This document shows, one piece after another, positions 1 through 12,154 of a DNA stretch of 64,000 nt; positions within the stretch are counted from its first letter, which is position 1, and the number at the start of each line of letters is the position of its first letter. The stretch spans positions 409,463,239 through 409,527,238 of the forward strand of contig NC_092875.1 in the NCBI RefSeq assembly GCF_028372415.1. Direction: 5' to 3'. The notes under the pieces were generated by a model. That model saw only the letters and a list, made by a program, of their open reading frames with translations, did not search any database and was not told the DNA's origin. Both the position numbers and the translations under genes were made by a program. Source of the DNA: Notamacropus eugenii. Its lineage: Eukaryota; Chordata; Mammalia; Diprotodontia; Macropodidae.

Positions 1-125
1 CTGACTGTGGAAGCTTCTTGAAGTCAGAGACTGTCTTACTTTCGTATCTATATATCCCTAGCACCTGGCATAGGGTCTGGCCCATAGTAAGTGCTTAATA
101 AATACTTGTTGATCAATCAACTGGA
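1..125 (+). mobile_element. L2 LINE 3' end
   Basis: The segment has the typical L2 3' UTR wording: a 'cctggcatagggtctggcccatagtaa' type motif followed by a cttaataaatacttgttga tail. It is cut by the window start. No coding sequence remains. Confidence 0.7.
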
Positions 126-295
126 ATTGTCTTTATGTTTTAAAAACATTGGGGAATTGGAGCCAACTCAGAGCAAAATAATAATAGGTCTCCTTGATGG
201 TTGGGGTGTTTTTTGTTTGTTTGTTTGATTTGTAGTTGTTGTTTATTTAAAGTTGGTCTTACTTCCATGACCAAATTGTATTTCTGAATTTGTAC

Positions 296-605
296 TAGGT
301 GGTACAATGGATAGAGCACCCGTGCAGGAGTCAGGAGGACCGGAGTTCAAATCTCACCTCAGACACTTGGCACTCACTAGCTGTGTGACCCTGGGCAAGT
401 CACTTAACCCCAATTGCCTCATCCTGGGTCATCTCCAGTCATCCTGATGAATATCTATCTGGTCACTGGATTCAGATGTCTCTAGAGGAGAAGTGAGGCT
501 GGTGACCTGCACAGCCCTCCTTCACTCAAAACAAAGTCAAGTGCAAGTCATGTCATTATTTCTCTGATGACATGGTCTTCTTTGGCAACCAAGGACGAAT
601 ACACA
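296..605 (+). mobile_element. tRNA-derived SINE with RTE-type tail
   Basis: The head carries a tRNA-like box-B region (ggagttcaaatctcacctcag) and the phrase tgtgaccctgggcaagtcactt. The 3' part (tgatgacatggtcttctttggcaaccaaggacgaata) matches the end of the RTE LINE fragment at 1236-2237. This supports a SINE that uses RTE machinery. Confidence 0.8.
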
Positions 606-1235
606 CTAAGCGTGGTAGAGATAGAAGTGCTTGCTATTATGACCAAAGAAATGTATAATCAGAAAAGGAGGTGGACTGATCTTATGGCAGAGGGAAAGAT
701 AAATGGATAGCTAAAGTAGTCCAGTAGCACCACTGAAATGTAACAGGAGGATCTGGAAGAGGGGATCCAGTAGGATGGGTGTATTGTCTGTGGATGGTTG
801 CATGAGAAGAATGACACAGGATAAGAAATTGAGATGGGGTGCGGTCCACACCTGTGTAATTGGGTTGTAGTCTACACCTGTGGAGGGGATAACCACATTG
901 GTGAGGTCATGAATCTAAGAGAGTAGTGAGTCACTGGGAGTGGGGATAAGGGAAGTTGTCAACAGGAGAGGAGACTTCATTCTCATTGATAGGACTCTGT
1001 CCTCTACTTGTTGGCCATGTGGACATAAAATTCATGTTATAAGCAACTCTTTTATGTCCCCTGGAATTCTGGGAAATCTTCCTCTTTCCTTACGCTCTTC
1101 CAGTACTTCCCTCCTATAAGCTGCACCACTACTCCACCCCACAAAAACAACAAACAACAAACTTCTTTCCTTGCCCTCGTGATTGTATGTGATTTCTTAT
1201 CCAATCAGAGGCCCCGTGATAGAGTAATAGTGGCA
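606..1235. other. no recognised feature
   Basis: I see no recognisable gene or repeat. Short ORFs here lack any protein-like composition. Confidence 0.5.
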
Positions 1236-2240
1236 GCTTGATTGGTTGTTGTCCTTTGTTCTCATTCTTGTAGAGGATCAAAATAACATCAGCATGATAA
1301 CGTGAAATTTCTGTGTGTCCATCTGTGGCTGATCAGACCAATACGAGCTTGAAATGCTCTACCATCTCAGGTTGGGCACAGATAATCCCAGTGAATATTT
1401 GGGGTGGACATTCCAAATTTGTGCACACCACATTTACTTTGTGCTATCTCAGTTCTGCTTTGCTCATAGAGCACAGCACCCTTTCTGTTGTGGGCACATC
1501 ATGCTTAGCAGTCGTCTGCCTAAGACGCCCATGTTCCACAATAAAATCCAAAGTTCTTGAGAGACACCTTGAGGGTGTCCTTGTAGCACTTCTTCTGACT
1601 ACCATGTGATCACCTGCCCCATGTGAGTTCTCCATAAAATAGTCTTTTTATGGCAAGCGTACATTTTGCATTCAAACACCGTGACCAGCCCATCAGAGTT
1701 GGGCTTTCTGAACCATAGTTTGGATACTTGGCAGTTCAGTTTGAGCAAGGATTTCAGCGTCTGGTACCTTATCCTGCCAGGTGATCCTTAGAATCTTCCT
1801 AAGATAGTTCAAATGGAAATGATTCAGTTTCCTGGCATGGCACTGGTAGACTGTCCATGTTTTGCAGGCATAAAACAATGAGGTCAGCATAACAGCTCTG
1901 TAGACCTTCAGTCTGGTGGTCAGTGTAATACCTCTTCTCTCCTAAACTTTTCAAGATAAGTGAACTTATCCACAGCATTCAAAACTTCTCCATTTGTTGT
2001 AACCAATGGTTCAATATATGGATGGTGTGGCAGTGGCTGATGGAGCACCTGTGTTTTCTTGGTGTTAATTATTAAGCCAAAATTAGCACTGGCAGCAGAG
2101 AATTGATCCATACTTTGTTCTGTCTCAGCTTTGGAGGCTACATTGAGTGCATAATCATCTGCAAACAGAAAATCAAGCACCAACACTTCCTCCTTTGGTC
2201 TTGGCTTGTAGCCTTTGCAAATTGGAGAACTTACCATCAG
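1236..2240 (-). mobile_element. RTE-clade LINE, 5'-truncated
   Basis: Read on the minus strand, this is the C-terminal part of a non-LTR reverse transcriptase plus its 3' end. The piece at 1920-2237 contains the catalytic motif FADD (as LFADDYALNVASKAE) followed by the GLIINTKKTQVLHQP region. The piece at 1693-1890 contains the downstream ACKTWTVYQCHARKLNHFHL region of the same protein family. A frame change separates the two, and the last part (1236-1690) is in other frames with a short tail gagaacaaaggacaacaacca at the left end. The copy is dead: truncated at its 5' end and interrupted by frameshifts. Clade assignment rests on recalled RTE-like ORF2 C-termini; the exact family is uncertain. 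Confidence 0.75.
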
Positions 2241-2483
2241 TACATAGTAAGTAACAGTAAGTTACATCAGTAAGCATAGCTTATGTTTACATGGATATTA
2301 TTATACCTATTTTAAAAATAAGGGAAGTGGGACTCAGAGAAAGTTAAGAGGCATCTCCATAGTTGGATGAGTAGAAAATAAGAAAGCTGTGAATCAGACC
2401 CAGGTTTTCTGATTTCAAATCTGTTACTCTTGTCTTTCTCACTACATCACAAATAGCTATAGCCTTACCTAGACCTAGGGCAG

Positions 2484-2735
2484 CTAGGTAGAGAAGTGGA
2501 TAGAGTGCTGGGTCTGGAGTCAGGAAGACTCATCTTCCTGTGTTCCAATCCAGTTTCAGAGACTTACTAGCTATGTGACCTTGGGCAAGTCACTTAATTC
2601 TGTTTGCCTCAGTTCCTTCATCTGTAAAGAGAGAGGGAGAAGTAAATGGCAAAGCACTCCTGTATCTTTCCAAGAAAGCCCCAAATAGCATTACAAAGAG
2701 TCAGACACAACTAAAACAGTTGAATAGCAACTTCT
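2484..2735 (+). mobile_element. tRNA-derived marsupial SINE
   Basis: It starts ggcagctaggtagagaagtggatagagtgctgg and contains gtgaccttgggcaagtcactt. It ends with the agtcagacacaactaaaacagttgaatagcaac tail typical of this family. Nearly full length. Confidence 0.85.
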
Positions 2736-3037
2736 GACATTGAATCAGAGCCATTTCCAATATACAACATTGTAGACAACACTAGAACCATTTAATGAGC
2801 ATTAACTGTATAGAGTGCTGTGCTGTGTGTAGAGAGACACATTGAATAAGGCCTGGCCACTCCTCTAAGAAGTTTATAGTCTAGGTCTAGATTTCAAAGA
2901 AATAGCTTACCACCAAACATGATTTTTGCGACTGTTGTTGTTGAGACCTGTGATTTCATTGGAGGAGGAAACTCTGACTGAGGAAACTCCTTTTATCAAT
3001 GGACATTTGAAGCTGCTGTGTAAGTTACAATCTTAGA

Positions 3038-3290
3038 AGACTGTCAATTATTTCAGTTGTGTCCAACTCTTCATGACCCCATCTGGGGGTTTTCTTGGAA
3101 AAGACATTGTCATTTCCTTCTCCAGCTCAATTTACAGATGAGGAAACTGAGGCAGACAGGGTAGAGTGACTTGCCTAGGGTCACACAACTAGGAAGTGTA
3201 TGAAGCCAGATCTGGAGTCAGGAAGATGATGAGCCTTCCTGACTTCAGGTCCAGCACTCTATCCACTGCACCACCTGGCTGCCTCTGACA
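3038..3290 (-). mobile_element. tRNA-derived marsupial SINE
   Basis: Reverse-complement copy of the family seen at 2484. The tail side (cagttgtgtccaactcttcatgaccccat) is at the left and the tRNA head (actctatccactgcaccacctggctgcc) at the right. Nearly full length. Confidence 0.85.
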
Positions 3291-4740
3291 TTAAAGATCA
3301 CACAGTCAATATGTGTCAAAGTCAACTTGAACCCAGGTCTTATTCTCTTCGAGATTGTCTCTGTATTCACTAAAGCACACTGCTTTCCATTTGCTATTGA
3401 ACTAATCTACCACCAAGCAGAATCTGGCTGCCAAATCTGCTCCATTGATGAAAGAGTCATTTATAACTGTCAAGCAGGGACAATGGGCTGAAGAAGTGGA
3501 GTCCCAATCAACAATTAACTCATAAATGGTTAATGACGTTTGGTAAGAAAACAGTGCATGTGTTTCTAGTGTTCAGGATGCCGACGTCTTTTTTGTAGGG
3601 AATCCAAAGCACCCACATCCTGTGTAGGGGAAATAAGGAGTGCAAAATGCCCTGCAGGAATGCCTTGATGAGGCATGCTCCCACAACACTGTTAACCCGG
3701 GGACTCAGCCCATTGGCTCCAATGGGAGGACTCTCATATTATATGTACTCATCAGGTCCAGTTTTCCCTGGTTGGTTTTAGGCTCCTAAAAGAAATTCAT
3801 ATTGTCCCTCTACTTTTAAGCTAATGGCAGCAAGACAGCTTCATTAGATGAAGCTGATGAGCTTAATCAGTCAGGGAAAAGGGCTCTCAAGTCCTGGGTT
3901 AAACTTGGGAGTGTCCCTGAAATGGAGGCTGTCTGAGAATTGGATGTTTTCCTGCCAAGCTGCTGGCTTCATGGGTCTCCAAAGCTCTCTCTCCAGTCTT
4001 GAAGGTCACTCCCTGGACTGCTTGGATTCCTGCAATAAATGAACAAATAAATAAGTAAATACGAAGAAAGTCTCCTCATTTCTCTTCCTGAGGATGTATA
4101 AGTACTCTTGTTCTTCTCTGGCAGTTAGTTGGTCTCCAGAGACACAGTTCTGGAAAGCAGCCAGAAGCAAGTTTAGTGCCTGAGGAGGAACATTGCGAAA
4201 TCACTAAGAAACAACCTTGCCAGGCCAAGGGAGCCCGAACCCTCCTCTGCTTTGGTAGGTGCTCTGAGCAAAAGACTTAAGAGAGTCTGACAGCTGAGCC
4301 TCCCATACCACTCACAGGCCATTGCTTTTCATTGATTTGCATTTCCAATGGGGAAAATTTGAGGGGATTACTGAATGATGTGCGCCATTGAGCCCAGAAA
4401 CAAACAGGATAGGTAAGGGGGCTGCTTTCTCAAAGGGGACTACTTCCTCATTTCTTTTGACATGTAGGGAAAGAAAGTAGGATTGCCTAATGGATATCAT
4501 CCAGCTCTTTCCATTTCTAGTCTCCATTTTGCACCAACATTAACTGACTTTGAATCAATTATTTCCTAGAATTATAGCAACAAGAAACTGGAAGAGATGG
4601 GATTCATGAGGCAGCAAGATATTCTCCCTGGATTTTAGCAAATGCTGCTGCCTCAACCTATCCCAGAAATCTGGTTTACTGTTTCTGAATTTTTATCTGC
4701 AAAAAGGAATGGTCCTACCAGCCTTATTCCCAGGAATGTT
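3291..4740. other. mostly unique sequence
   Basis: No convincing gene or repeat is seen beyond the SINE edge. The 4312-4527 minus ORF (71 codons) has no recognisable domain. Confidence 0.4.
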
Positions 4741-4754
4741 GTGGGGTAATTTTC

Positions 4755-4925
4755 ATAGAATCATATATTTAAAACTACAAGGGACTTGAGCTGTAAGTTC
4801 AAAACTTCATTTTGCATATGATGAAACTGACACATGGTTAGCCAAGATCACATAAGAAGTCAGCGTTAGTGCCAGGACTCAATCCAGATCCTCTAATTCC
4901 AAATCTTGTGCTCTTTACATTTGTC
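4755..4925 (-). mobile_element. MIR-type CORE-SINE
   Basis: Diverged reverse-complement MIR-like sequence: tagaatcatatatttaaaac, then gatgaaactgacacatgg, then agccaagatcacataagaagtcagcg. Confidence 0.6.
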
Positions 4926-5182
4926 ACTCTGCTTTCTCATTTAATGATGTAAGAATATTCTGAAGGGTCCATCTTGGAATCTGCTAGTTAAAAGGTAGGC
5001 TTAATAAGACTGCTGACTATTCTTTTTAAAAAATGATTCTTGTCTAATTATTTTTTGCTTTAAAATATTTCAAAGATTGTAGATTTAGAATCATTAAAAA
5101 TCTAAAATAAACCTTGAATGTGTCTGCCCCTACCACATAGATTTTGTCATACATGCTGTGTTTTGTAAACCAAAGAGTCTTC

Positions 5183-5450
5183 ATATTACGGAATTAGAGA
5201 TGGAGGAACCTGCAAAACCATCCTGTATACCTTCTTCAGTTAATAGATGAGGAAACAGATCCAAAGAGGTGATGTCACACAGTCACATGCGTGCTACATA
5301 GGTGATCTAGGATTTGAACTCAAGTCCGTGGAATTTCAGACTTGGAAGTGACCGCAGAAGCTATTTAGCTCAACACATGTAGTACCTGAATAGGAACCTC
5401 TTCTATACTATTTCAGACAGATGGTCATTCTGCTTATGATTTAAGATTTA
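5183..5450 (-). mobile_element. MIR followed by L3/CR1-like fragment
   Basis: Positions 5183-5335 read as a reverse MIR (gatgaggaaacagatccaaagaggtgatgtcacacagtcac). Positions 5340-5450 resemble the 3' end of L3/CR1 (gacttggaagtgaccgcag ... agacagatggtcattctgc). Both are old and diverged. Confidence 0.5.
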
Positions 5451-6685
5451 ATAACAATGCTGTATTTTGTTTATGACATCCTTTCCCTAGGGGTTGAAAG
5501 CAGTTTTCAGGCATCATTAAATAAGCATGATTTTATCCTTCCTACATAAGGAGTGTATGTTATCTTAATAATGTCTTAGAAACAGATGTTGTTGGTGGAC
5601 CCACAGCATCAATTCTTTCACAGCTATTGCATCTCACTGTGTCTAAAGAAAGCATGCCCAGACAAGGGAGGGCAGAAGCCTTTTTTGGAGCACTGAATGG
5701 ATTGTCCCCATCAGACAGGAAAGTGTTACCTTGGTTGGAGGATTTAAGCAGGCCTGAGGGTGGGAGAATGTTGGGGTGGGGGTGTCTGGCAGGAAGAAGC
5801 AACTTGAGAGGAAAGGGAAGTGGCAGGATGACTTAGATCTTTGGTATGAGAAAGGGAAGAGAGGGTCTGACCTGAGAAGTCAGCCTGGCATCCTGGTGAC
5901 AGGTTGCTAATACCTTTATTTGGTGCAGAGTGAAATGAACTCTATGACACAGCCATGAATGGAACCCAGAGGGACTCATCACTTTCACTGCATGGCTAGA
6001 GTCATCAGACCACATCCTGTAGAGAAGAGCATTCCCTGTTGCAATGCCTCTGTGGATAATGAGCTAGTTATGGACATAAGGTAGCTTGTGATACTATCTG
6101 ACAGATAATTGGGTTGTCTGGGGAAGGTTAATGGAGAGTTTGTTCTTGATAAGTGCCATCTTTCTCCCCTCCCCCCTCCCACTCCTGCCCTGGTTTCTAG
6201 GAGAAAAATTCCTAAAACCATACATTCCACCCTTTCTGCAGGTAACTGGGAGTGTGAATCATCCTAATTAGTCAGAATTCATTTGCATAGAAGTTTAGCC
6301 AGAAGAGTTGCTTTTCTTGACAAGTTCCTTATAGTGTTTCTGCGTTGGTTAGTAACCATAAAAGTTAATACCAGATATTTCAGCAAAATTCTCTTCATCT
6401 ATGTGGTTTGCCTTTGGTACATACCAAGAAGATGAGTATGAATTGCAGGTATTCAAATGTTCTACAAATTTCCCAGCATTAACCAATTGTTTGGTCTTTG
6501 TAGTAATTTCAGATTTCCCAGTTGGCTCCTGGCCATTTAGCTCTGTGGGCAATCCCAAGTATTTGTGGAAGCTCAGTAATATGAAGATCAGATTCCTAGG
6601 CCTTCTTATTGTGTAGTTGGCGATACTTCAAAAGTTCAAGAAGTTAATTTGTCAGTGTGGGTACTCCCTCCACTGGTGCTTATTG
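5451..6685. other. no recognised feature
   Basis: Apparently unique sequence. Overlapping ORFs of 60-81 codons on both strands show no conserved motifs and are probably chance. Confidence 0.4.
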
Positions 6686-6689
6686 ATAT

Positions 6690-6795
6690 CCCTCTGTACC
6701 TCAGCTTCCCCATTTCTAATTCAGCATAGTGAAGGGTTTAGATGAGATGACCTCTAAGGTCATTTCCAGCTCCAAATCTAAGATCCTAGGCATGT
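6690..6795 (+). mobile_element. MIR-type SINE 3' half
   Basis: The segment has cctcagcttccccatttctaa and then gatgagatgacctctaaggtcatttccagctccaaatctaagatcct, the usual MIR-type 3' region. Confidence 0.65.
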
Positions 6796-7079
6796 GAGAA
6801 GGTCTTCAAGGATAGTATGGCTGAAAAAAATCCATCATCTTGTGAAAAACCTGCTGTCACACCTCTATGCACTTAATTAGGCTGGTCTTCTGGAGACAGT
6901 CACACTAATCAATTTCTTGGATGATGCCTGAAGCCCTTTTAGTTTGGTTAGGACCTGTGAAAACTTGTGCTCAAATGGCATAGCCCTCAAGAACCCAGAC
7001 TCACCTCCATAAGCAAGGGGAAAGCAGGGTATGATTTTATTTAAAATATCGCAGAACACCAAAGAAATGTGTCCCTAAC

Positions 7080-7495
7080 TCAAAACGCTTATAAATGACT
7101 CCCTATTACTCCAAAGATCAAATATAAGCTTTGTTTGGCATTGTAAGCTTTATAACAGAGTCCAACCAACAGTGGTCCAGCCAACCTGGTTTTCTAACTC
7201 TTTCTTCTATACAATGCTTCAACTCTCTACCTTTGCATTGGCTGTCTCCTGTACCAAGAACACCTTCCTTCCTCACCACTTCTTATTAAGTCCTGGTTTT
7301 CTTCAAGGCTCAGATAAAATGCTGCCTTTTCCATGAAACTTTTCCTGATTTTCCCAGCTAAATTTCCTCTCAAATCTAGACATTTTTTATGTTGTTTCCT
7401 CTCACTGGATTATAAGTTCTTTGAGTTACACACTTCATCTAACACAGTGCCCACCACAGAATAGCATGGTGATAACTGCTTGTTGATTGATCACC
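7080..7495 (+). mobile_element. L2 LINE 3' end
   Basis: The order of motifs is that of the L2 ORF2 terminus: agatcaaatataagctttg, then ctttgcattggctgtctcc, then ttcaaggctcagataaaatgctgcc, and the 3' UTR ggattataagttctttgag. Frames are broken. Confidence 0.75.
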
Positions 7496-8014
7496 ATTTT
7501 CAACACTTCACTTGATATTATGCCTGTGCTTGATGGACAGATCATTACCTTTTGAAAATGGAGTGTTTGATTGATTTTTTTGAAAAAGTTTCTTCAAGAA
7601 GCAGGTCTCTGATGATGCAATCACTACAGATAATTTTTCCTGTGGAGAAATTCTCATTTAGGCAGAACACCAACTTAAAATCATGAGAAGGTTTTAAAAA
7701 ACCACATGATGCCTTCCAAATAATTTTATTAACGGGTACTTCGGTTTTCCCATTGCTATTTTAATATCTCAGTGAATCCGTGATCTAATCAGCATAAGCC
7801 CTTCCTTCACCATGGAAATCACAAACCATCAAACACATCTGTCTACAATCCTGGAGGCTTTCTCCTGATTTTTTCAACTGATATATCAAAGAAAATTAAT
7901 TTCAAATGAAAAAAAGACAGTTGTAGTTCTTTGTCAAATAAAAAGAGGTGACGAATTTCATGATTGTGACTGTACCAATTCTTTTCATGTACTCCAATCT
8001 GTATACCCAGGATA

Positions 8015-8265
8015 GCTAGAATTTATACAGCACCTTACATTTTACAAAGCATTTAATATGTTATCTCATTTGATACAATAAAACAAAAACTCTGCAAGGC
8101 AGATGCTATTATTATGCCCTTTCTTATAGTTGAGGAAACTGAAGCAAACAGAGGTTAAATGACTTGCCCAGAGTTATACAACCAGTAAATGTGACACAGG
8201 ATTCAAACTTGTGTATTCTTGACATGAATGCACCAGTCTATCCATGGCATCCTATGTGCAGAATC
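8015..8265 (-). mobile_element. MIR/CORE-type SINE
   Basis: Long reverse copy: atagctagaatttatacagcacc at the left, ttgaggaaactgaagcaaacagagg in the middle, and the tRNA-like end at the right. Confidence 0.7.
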
Positions 8266-8319
8266 TTTGCTCTCTGTCTGCCTCACAGATGTGTAATGAT
8301 GAGTTCAAGATTTCAGAGG

Positions 8320-8385
8320 GTTTTTTTTCTTTCTTTCTTTCTTAAACTGCTTCCCCCCACCCCCTTCCCTCCCCTTCCTACCTGG
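8320..8385 (+). repeat. pyrimidine-rich tract
   Basis: T- and C-rich run (ttttttttctttctttctttctta, then ccccccacccccttccc). A short low-complexity stretch. Confidence 0.7.
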
Positions 8386-8429
8386 GAATACGTTCTGAAG
8401 CTCTGATGCCAAGAACAAAACTAGGCCAC

Positions 8430-8650
8430 TGAAGTGAATGAACAAAAATATTAATAGATCACATTTGCATGATACTATTAGGCTTTCAAAAAACCACTTT
8501 CTCACAATAGCCCAGTGAAGTCATTGTTGTAAGTATCATTAATCCCATTTGGAAGATGGAGAAAGTGCAGCTTAAAGATATTAAGTGAATTATTCTCATC
8601 ACATAGCCAGTAAGGAGTGCTGGATTGTTCCAGTTGTTACTTCTCTACTT
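8430..8650 (-). mobile_element. MIR/CORE-type SINE, diverged
   Basis: Same order as the copy at 8015 (aatattaatagatcacatttgcatgatac ... catttggaagatggagaaagtgcagc ... cacatagccagtaagg), but more diverged. Confidence 0.55.
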
Positions 8651-8724
8651 CTAGGATTTGTGATGTCCTCTGTCTGGGTACTCTCTTTACAAATGCAAAT
8701 CACAATTTATTTCCAACTTGATCG

Positions 8725-8825
8725 ATTCAATTAAATTCAATAATTAGAATTAATTCAGTTGAACAAATGTTGATTAAGTGCCTTCTATGTGCAAGATATT
8801 GTACTAGGTATCCCAAAGACTGGAC
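8725..8825 (-). mobile_element. L2 3' end fragment
   Basis: The segment reads aacaaatgttgattaagtgccttctatgtgcaagatattgtactagg, the reverse complement of the L2 terminal region. Confidence 0.6.
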
Positions 8826-8834
8826 CTGAGATTT

Positions 8835-9035
8835 CCTTAGCATACAGAACTCATTAGTGGAACTAGAAGGGAAGCTATTTAATCCCAATACCTACGTTTT
8901 ACGAATGAGGAAACTGAGACTCAGAGGTTAAATGAGTTCGCAAACATTACCTAGTTAGTAAGTGGTGGTGTAGGGATTTGAACTCAGGTTCTCTGACTCC
9001 AAATACTGCACACTTTCCACTATACCATGTATAAT
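8835..9035 (-). mobile_element. MIR-type SINE
   Basis: Reverse MIR: aatgaggaaactgagactcagaggttaaatgag, then gggatttgaactcaggttctctgactcc at the tRNA-like side. Confidence 0.7.
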
Positions 9036-9059
9036 GTAAGTATGTATAGGGAGGCATCC

Positions 9060-9290
9060 TTGAGAGACAGAGTGACTTGGTGAATATAGTTGTGAAATCA
9101 AGAAGGCCTGGGTTCAAGTCCTATTTCTGACATGTACTGATTATGTAACGCTGGACAAATCCTTTGATCTCTCAGGACTCTAGACAACTTTCTTAGGCTA
9201 TATGTTGCAGGGAAAGTTAACTTGCATTGTGTAGTGATGAGGAAAAAAAGAAAAAGTCCTTCTTGATGGTCTTTCTGAGTCACTGCGGCT
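9060..9290 (+). mobile_element. MAR1-like SINE
   Basis: The segment contains aaggcctgggttcaagtcctatttctgacatg, then ctctcaggactctagacaactttcttaggctatatgttgcag. Copies at 12310, 19860 and 37495 share this 'caac-tttctaag-ctat-aagttgcag' signature. The name MAR1 is recalled, not checked. Confidence 0.6.
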
Positions 9291-9414
9291 AAAGAGTGCC
9301 AACCTAGAAATGACCTTCTCTGAAATTAGTTAGACCTGCTTCTCTGATTGATATCCAGTTCACTGGAAAAAATACAAATAAATAAAATAAAATAAAACAA
9401 AAACCCCTAACAAC

Positions 9415-9575
9415 TTACCTGAGCCTCAGTTCCCTCATCTGTAAATTGAGAATAATTATACCTATAGCGCTTGCCTCAGAGGGTCTATAGACAGCTTAAA
9501 TGTGATAGCCTCTGTGCTTTGCAGCACCTTTCAAACTTAAACATTATATAAATATCAGTCGTTATTCTTTTGACT
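9415..9575 (+). mobile_element. MIR-type SINE 3' half
   Basis: Contains cctgagcctcagttccctcatctgtaaattgagaataat, then a taaacattatataaatatcag tail. Confidence 0.65.
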
Positions 9576-11394
9576 CTATCTAAATCTTAATGGGAAAACA
9601 CATTGATGCAAGGCACTTTACAAAGAGTAACTATCCAGGGGGATGGTTGTAGAATTGCTGAGGAGCGCATGGCCCAGTCCTAGCTGTGTGTGTTTGGCTC
9701 CAGTGAATCTTCCTTATGCTACTGCTTTCTGTGGCAGGAATGGCTCTCTTTCTCAAGGACTCCTAGATATGGGTGACTGGCATGAGTGCAGAGACGTTGT
9801 TGTGATCTGGAGGGGTGGGTGGGCTGGCTTTATTTTCTCTCCAATATCATGAATCGTCACAGAATACTTTCTAAATTTCTCTAAACTTTGAAATGCTCTG
9901 GGGTCCTTGTTGGATTTGCTTCGAAAACAGAGCTATTACTATTACAAGTTTTAAGAAAATACAATATTAAAAAATGCAAACATACTAAGCATGTAAATCT
10001 TGATTTTTTTTTAACCTGACCCATGATTTCGTTGGTGTAGGTCATTGGAAACAAACTCAGATTGAAACTGGGGGTCACTGAACCATACCTAAGGATCCCT
10101 GCAGGTTGCATGTTGACTTAGAAAACCATTTTCAGTCAATCGTCAATATTACCACTCTTAACTTTCTCACTTTCAAACATTTGTGTGATTTTATTATAAC
10201 CTCATTTTCCTTTCACTTTGGCAACCATGCACATTTGTGGCTATACACACAGAACATTGTGTTAGTTCATTGTTTGCCTTTAAAACTCAAGTTTTATGTT
10301 GCCATAATGTCCCAAAGCATAGTGCAAGTCCTTTGGCCTCTAAGCCCAAGTGTGCAGTCAGTGATATGGCTTAGTGAGAAAATAAAGGTGTTAGATAAAC
10401 TTCATGGGGGAACGTCTGCAGCCTCTCTGCTGAGAATTTGGTGTTAACGAATCAACAATTTGTTATATCCGCAAAAAGGAGGAAAGTCTTCATAAAAGTG
10501 TTCATGAATCTGCTCCACAAAGTGCTAAAGTAATCTTTCAAGTGTGGGATGAGAGAACTGAAAAAAAATGGACTGGGGCTGTTTGTGAATAAATGGGATG
10601 GTGGTCACCCCAGCCAGTGTTCTCACGTCCCTTCTCCCCGCTGCCCCTGTGTGGCCTGCCCCTAGCTGGGGTGAGAGCTTTGATGGGGCCTCGGTCTCAC
10701 CCAGAGGCATGTGCTTTTCATTTGGGAACCATAGAAAGGGAGATTAGAGATGGCAGGTTGCTCCTTCCTCCTTTTTCCCCTCAGGGTTCTTTTAGTATCA
10801 CAGCCCCTACTTCTTCCCATCTCTTTGGGGACTGTTCACTGTCCTCTCCCCTGCATGTTATGGGTTGTTTCACTAGGAAAAGTGTATATTATCAGAATTA
10901 ATGTTTTGTTACAAAGATTTGTATGCAGAAAATGTATCAACAATTCTTGCTTTACCTAAGTAAACCATCAAGAGCTGATGGAGGGAGGGGGCCAGCACAT
11001 GGGGGCCATGGACAGAGACAGTGGGGGTTAGGGACAGAGAAGTGAAAGCAAGAGGAGGAATACTCAGGGCTTGGGGTCAGCCTTGTGAGGGAATGAGGGG
11101 GCAGACACATGAGGGCCAGACACACAGACAAGAGAGGATGGGAGAAACGAGGGAGCCAGGGAGAGTCACACAGTACTTGAGCACAGACAGATGGAAGACA
11201 GACACACGGGAGGTTCAGGCAGGCAGGTGGTCAGAGTGGGGCAAAGGTCATTTCTCTCTTTGTCTGGGAGGTCTCAAACCAAGCTCCTAATACATCCGTT
11301 CTTCTGCTTTCACTTGGAGGGGTTGAGTTTTTTGTCTTGGTTTTGGTGGGAGGGGTGAGAAGCTATCAGAGCACAGAGTCAGGAGGTAGGAGTT

Positions 11395-11395
<1 letters not shown>
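9576..11395. other. unique sequence with a G/A-rich segment
   Basis: No gene is recognised. Positions 10970-11235 are strikingly G- and A-rich (repeated gggg and cagaca words), and 10106-10447 holds a 113-codon ORF without recognisable domains. The repeat-free 10100-10520 part could be old unique DNA. Confidence 0.4.

Positions 11396-11398
<3 letters not shown>

Positions 11399-11439
<41 letters not shown>
11399..11439 (+). repeat. (GA)n microsatellite
   Basis: About 40 bp of nearly pure GA dinucleotide. It is complementary to the much longer CT tract at 11980-12139. Confidence 0.95.
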
Positions 11440-11443
<4 letters not shown>

Positions 11444-11854
11444 TGAGCACAGTACTGTAAAGTTAACAGATTCTTTTTGAAATGTGAAGGTCTTTCAGAA
11501 TTCTTTGCATAAAGTTGAATTTGAATAATATGAATTTACTAAAAGTAAGAACTGTATTTTCAGCAGTCTCTAATGAAAGATGACAGTTTTGGGTGGTAGT
11601 GGAGCCCTAATCCCCTATTTCCCATAGGTTCAATGCATCAACATTCACATTTTTTATTTTTGTGCCATTTTCTAGGAATATATCACCTAGGAAAGTTGGC
11701 TATACTAACATTATCTATGTTTTATTGTACTTTTATTTGTTTTGTTGAATATTTTCTAATTCCATTTTAATCTGGTTTAGAGCAGGTGTTGGACGCCTCT
11801 GGCCTATGGAGTACTCACTGCGGATACTGAAAGCTAATTTTTTCTGCATCTTCA

Positions 11855-11970
11855 AATCTTAGAGAGTTTAGTAGGGGGTACTGAGAAGTTAGGCACCCTG
11901 CCAGGGTTACACAGACAGAATGTGTCAGAGACAGGAGCTGAACTCAGGGCTTCCTGACTCGCTCTGGGAA
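11855..11970 (-). mobile_element. SINE fragment abutting the CT tract
   Basis: Contains agggttacacagacagaatgtg, then gagctgaactcagggcttcctgactc, typical of a reverse SINE. The tRNA-like end runs into the CT tract. Confidence 0.5.
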
Positions 11971-11975
11971 AACAT

Positions 11976-11979
<4 letters not shown>

Positions 11980-12043
<64 letters not shown>

Positions 12044-12058
12044 CCTCCCTCCCTCCCT

Positions 12059-12139
<81 letters not shown>
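11980..12139 (+). repeat. (CT)n/(CCCT)n polypyrimidine tract
   Basis: About 160 bp without a purine, made of two CT blocks separated by a CCCT block near 12039-12066. Chance ORFs encoding Ser/Leu or Arg/Glu repeats run through it and are not genes. Confidence 0.97.
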
Positions 12140-12141
<2 letters not shown>

Positions 12142-12154
12142 ACATTAGGTATCA

